DNA of 64,000 nucleotides from contig CAYZMM010000006.1 in NCBI GenBank assembly GCA_964479535.1, forward strand, positions 62,001 through 126,000. The letters run 5' to 3'. The notes beneath the pieces are model-generated. The model had not been told where the DNA came from, did not search any database, and saw nothing but the letters and a program-made list of their open reading frames with translations. Shown here one piece after another: positions 60,852 to 64,000 of the stretch (the first letter of the stretch is position 1; the number at the start of each line of letters is the position of its first letter). The stretch is from S015-6 sp964479535 (GTDB lineage Bacteria; Desulfobacterota; DSWW01). Position numbers and translations under genes: made by a program.

Positions 60852-63815
60852 TCACAGCCCTAACTCCCATTGCCTTCGAGAAAGCTGTTTGTCCTGGGTG
60901 CGTTCGGCTTGTTTGTCTTCCCGCCATTGGATGTCCTTGTTCACGGTGGAGCGTGCCTCTTCGGTCTTGGCGTCCCGAACTTGGTCGAGGATGAGTTTTG
61001 CGGCCTCGGGGGCGATCACGCCTCCCCGTATTTCTGGGAGGCTTTTGTATTCAAGGATCGTCCTGTCCACGTGGGTGAGCGGGGGCGGCTCTGTGGAGCG
61101 AGCCTCGGGGGTGGCCGAGAGTTCCCGGGTGTGTTGTTCAAGGATGTTCCGGGCAACGCGGCCGCTGTGTGACATTGCATGAAGGCCTACCCCCAGTGCT
61201 GCCCGCTCTTCCAGTGGGTAGAAGGCGGCCAGGAAATTGTCCTTGGCGACGTCTGCGGAGATGTTTTTCGGGATCGTGTTTTGGGCGAGGTTCTTGTCGG
61301 TCCGGATGATTCGGATGGGCCTCGAGTCCGAAATGTGAACCACGGTCGCGACTTCCGAGGCATCGGTCAGGGCAAAGGAAAGTTCCCCCAAGTAACCCCG
61401 CTCCTGGAGCGCTCGGGCTCGTAGGGTGGCGAGCCGGGAATCGGCGGTCCCGTGCTCCCGTGCGGCCTTGAGGGTGGCTGCGATTTCACTTGCGTGTACC
61501 CGCTGGGCGTGAAGTCTCTCCGGGGCCTCTCCCCCGATCTGATTGTGGGGGTCGAGGATCTTCCCGGGGTCCATGACTAAGAGCACGGGCTTGTCGCTCG
61601 AATGCACCTTGCGGTCCAGGGCGAGTGTGACCTCTGACTTGGGGCGGAAGGCACTGGGTATCCTGTCCGGGATCTTGCCTTCCGGTTCGTTTTCCCGTCC
61701 TGAGAACTTCCGGCCCGAGGTGGTCGATACCAGGTACGCCTCGAAGACATGACGAGGGTTCACGTTTTCGAAGGAGTGGAGAGGACTTGCGGCCTCCTGC
61801 CTGGTGAGTTCTGTAACAAGCAGCCTGCCTTCGGTTTTACCGAGCACGAGGCGGTAGGCCCGGTTCTTGAGGTTTTGACTGCCTATACGCTCGTCCCCGC
61901 CGAATTCGAGAACGTGTCCCGCCTCGATCTTCTCCGCCTTGGCGGACTGCCCGTCCTCGACAGTATCGAGAAAGAACGCGTTGGCCTTTGCCCGACCTCC
62001 GGCCCGGGTGAGAACCTCTTTGGTCCTCATGAGGACCCCGGGTTGTTCCGGGTGTGGCTCGACGGCTGCAACCCAATTTGGCGCTCCCTCCGTGGGGGTG
62101 TAACTCAGGTTGGGTATCGTTCCCTTGGTGATGGGCATGGTTTCGACCTGTCTGGCTCGTCCCAGGCGATCGATCACGAAGGCCCTGTTGCGGCTCTTGT
62201 CTTCCCCCAACTCGACGACAACGTCTCCGGCCCGAGTGAGACGAGGAGCGTGGCCCTCTGTGAGGGTGATGCCCATCTCGGACGTGACCTTCTGCGCCCA
62301 GTTCTCGTACCGCATGAGGTGGAGGAGCCTTTCGCGGTCCATTGGCCCTGCCGCGGTCGCCGCCTCCCGGTACTGCTCGTTGAACTTGGCCAGGTTGATG
62401 GGCTGGTCCGCCGCCTCTGGGAGCCGCTGAAAGACGCGGAAGGTGTGAAGAGGCTTCGGGGCCTTATCCGTCAAGGGCTCCGGGTCGGGGAGAAGTGCCT
62501 CACGCTCGGGCGCGGAGTGCGGAGATTCGCGAGTCGGGGTGGGTTTCAGAGCTTGTTTGTTCAGGTCGTCGTACATCTGCCCATAAGCAGCGGCCCGCTC
62601 GTGTACGGTCAGGAAATCGAGGTTGTGTACCTGAGCCCGGGTGTTTTCGGAGAGGCTGCTGCCCTCTCGCATGTACTCCAAAACCACGACCTTGTCTCTG
62701 GAGCTGGCCTGCGCCTGCTCTGCCTGGTACTCCCTCGCGAGCTTGTCCAAAGGTGTGTTTCTGAACTCGGGGACCGAGGCCGCGGCATACTCTGTCCGGC
62801 GGGCTGCCTGGACGAGGTTCGCTTCAGGGCCGTGCCTGGTGGGGATGACGATCGTGGCGCCGGAATCGAGGAAAGCCTTGATCTCGGGGAGGATGTCGCT
62901 TCTGGAGGGGGCGCCGGCAAGGATGTCCCAACCCGGCCTGCCCAGGTACTCCGGGGATGGGGCTTCCCCGGTCTTTTCTCTGACCGGGAAGGATCTCTCC
63001 GGCTGTACATAGGTGCTGTACTGGGTCCGGCCCTTCATGTCCGCGATGTGAACGAGGGTGGCCTCCTGCGGGTTGCCGTTCAGGGACTCGGCGACCAGGA
63101 GCAGGGGAACGTGATCTCGTTCCAGCATCTCTTCATAGGCGCGCCGCTTGAGCGAAAGATCGAAGTTGCGCAGGGCGATCGCTTGGGTGTCATGGCCCCG
63201 GTGATACCCCGTGGTCGCAGAGGCGTATTCCCGGGAGAGCGCGGCTTTCTTCAAGAACTCAATGTGGCCCTTTCCCTGCGGGGTGAATTCGATGCCTGAG
63301 CCCTCATAAGGTGCTGTCCGGATCTCGAGTTGTGGGTCGATGGCGAGCAGGTGCCGGTTTCCCAGGTCCGTGACGGAGTAGTCCGCGACGACGGCGATCC
63401 GGTTTTCCCGAAGGAAGGCCATCTTGTCCGACGCGCTCGGGAGCTTAGAGGCTTCCCGTATGAGGTTTTGAGACCTCTCCGTGTCGGTGCCTTGAATGGC
63501 GCCGCCCGGGTCCAGGATTGCGGCACGGCTCACCCGGAACGCTGCCGTTTCCGGCCGATCCGTCTCCCCGGACGGTTTGTCGAGCGTGACGGTCCTGAGA
63601 TCGTGGACCCCGCTGAACGACCTCTCCGGGGCGAGAAAGCCCTGGATCGTGATGATTTCGGGTTGCTCCCGGGGCGTGCCGGCTTCGGGGGCTGCGCGTG
63701 CCCGTGTTTCGGGGTGGGTGGGCGTGTGAGCGAAGGAATGGTCCGGGGTGGTCGTGATCGTGGGGATCTGGCTGCCGGCTGCCGTGGTCGGGAGGCCTTT
63801 GGCTGTCACATCCAT
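60852..63815 (-). CDS. Large unidentified protein of the conjugative element
   Basis: 987 aa from ATG 63815 (GGAGG upstream); no family recognised. Hydrophilic, no signal or membrane spans. Residues about 250-360 (TLVHIADMKGRTQYSTYVQP; LPEIKAFLDSGATIVIPTRHG) resemble the strand order of DnaQ/RNase T exonucleases but lack the DEDD acids. Two later segments share a pattern, G-x-V-x-E-x-G-x-D ... N-R-A-F/Y near residues 600 and 710, suggesting internal duplication. It has the same strand and base composition as the relaxase-ssb genes, and lies on the other side of the defence cargo. Could be a relaxosome or DNA-processing accessory. Confidence 0.7.
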   Translation of the reverse strand: MDVTAKGLPTTAAGSQIPTITTTPDHSFAHTPTHPETRARAAPEAGTPREQPEIITIQGFLAPERSFSGVHDLRTVTLDKPSGETDRPETAAFRVSRAAILDPGGAIQGTDTERSQNLIREASKLPSASDKMAFLRENRIAVVADYSVTDLGNRHLLAIDPQLEIRTAPYEGSGIEFTPQGKGHIEFLKKAALSREYASATTGYHRGHDTQAIALRNFDLSLKRRAYEEMLERDHVPLLLVAESLNGNPQEATLVHIADMKGRTQYSTYVQPERSFPVREKTGEAPSPEYLGRPGWDILAGAPSRSDILPEIKAFLDSGATIVIPTRHGPEANLVQAARRTEYAAASVPEFRNTPLDKLAREYQAEQAQASSRDKVVVLEYMREGSSLSENTRAQVHNLDFLTVHERAAAYGQMYDDLNKQALKPTPTRESPHSAPEREALLPDPEPLTDKAPKPLHTFRVFQRLPEAADQPINLAKFNEQYREAATAAGPMDRERLLHLMRYENWAQKVTSEMGITLTEGHAPRLTRAGDVVVELGEDKSRNRAFVIDRLGRARQVETMPITKGTIPNLSYTPTEGAPNWVAAVEPHPEQPGVLMRTKEVLTRAGGRAKANAFFLDTVEDGQSAKAEKIEAGHVLEFGGDERIGSQNLKNRAYRLVLGKTEGRLLVTELTRQEAASPLHSFENVNPRHVFEAYLVSTTSGRKFSGRENEPEGKIPDRIPSAFRPKSEVTLALDRKVHSSDKPVLLVMDPGKILDPHNQIGGEAPERLHAQRVHASEIAATLKAAREHGTADSRLATLRARALQERGYLGELSFALTDASEVATVVHISDSRPIRIIRTDKNLAQNTIPKNISADVAKDNFLAAFYPLEERAALGVGLHAMSHSGRVARNILEQHTRELSATPEARSTEPPPLTHVDRTILEYKSLPEIRGGVIAPEAAKLILDQVRDAKTEEARSTVNKDIQWREDKQAERTQDKQLSRRQWELGL

Positions 63816-64000
63816 GGGAAGCCCTCCTCTGGAGACTCGAGGGATGTCGGTGAGTCTAATCCTGTTATCCGGTCTCAGATGGCGGGCTTTTGTGTTAGAG
63901 ACGACTGTCCTTTTGGACGATCTCGAAAATCCGGTCTGCGTATACCCCGGCCTTCTTGCGGGGCGCAGACCCGGCCCCATAGGGCTTAGGTTCCGGTATA
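63816..64000. other. Upstream region of the 987-aa gene at the window edge
   Basis: No separate gene supported; the minus-strand frame is open to the window end, but without a start context better than 63815. Confidence 0.4.

Noticed and set aside
61749..63299. 516-aa plus-strand frame opposite the 987-aa gene
   Set aside because: The minus-strand frame has the ribosome-binding site, element orientation and protein-like composition; this one does not.

Overview
The window looks like part of a chromosome from a GC-rich, anaerobic, probably deltaproteobacterial (Desulfobacterota/Syntrophobacterales-like) organism. This is inferred from the mutS-xerD-[DHH/CBS/nucleotidyltransferase]-M50-scpA-scpB-rluB housekeeping block, the large sigma-54 activators, and ATP-dependent 2-hydroxyacyl-CoA dehydratase/benzoyl-CoA reductase-type genes. 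No taxonomic marker was searched.

Layout. (1) 146-9744 is a tightly packed housekeeping block. It ends at an initiator tRNA-fMet (9770-9846) with its own sigma-70 promoter and a strong terminator. (2) 9885-39378 is a catabolic island. It holds a secreted DUF1329/outer-membrane DUF1302 pair, two large TPR-GAF-AAA+ sigma-54 activators, and an operon (20628-28633) encoding an unknown helical protein, two dehydratase/BCR-type catalytic subunits, two BadF/HgdC-type ATPases, a CdhC/ACS N-terminal-like protein, a CooC-like nickel-maturation ATPase and an SDR. A second run (29028-39378) encodes a STAS-like protein, two acyl-CoA ligases, an isovaleryl-CoA-dehydrogenase-type ACAD, a GMC oxidoreductase and a mirrored DUF35-thiolase-thiolase-DUF35 set, with decayed gene pieces (ferredoxin-like, MaoC-like, AtuA-like) between them. 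(3) 40101-46665 plus 60852-63815 are minus-strand genes of a conjugative element: coupling protein, coiled-coil membrane protein, short MobF relaxase, a GGTGGACA repeat array (candidate oriT), M23 peptidase, SSB, RadC-like protein and a 987-aa unknown. (4) 47361-60519 is a plus-strand defence cargo inside that element: type III-like Res, a DUF4062/ATPase/wHTH protein, Mod, SIR2-like, HerA and a RelE-UvrD-like helicase.

The clearest new structure is regulatory. Four sigma-54 (GG-N10-GC) promoters each have a paired operator 75-82 bp upstream. Three carry two YCGA-N4-TC-type sites exactly 20 bp apart (10149, 16978, 28829). The fourth, ahead of the reductase operon, carries two copies of GCGTATGCGC 22 bp apart (20409). 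Each operator type lies next to one of the two paralogous activators, suggesting two linked regulons: one for outer-membrane uptake and CoA activation/beta-oxidation, one for the reductase operon. The second notable item is the reductase operon itself, which pairs a BCR-like two-ATPase system with an ACS-beta N-terminal homologue and a CooC-like ATPase. Its substrate cannot be told from sequence. The IVD-type ACAD and AtuA-like remnant hint at branched or isoprenoid acids, and the BCR-like subunits at ring or enoyl reduction.
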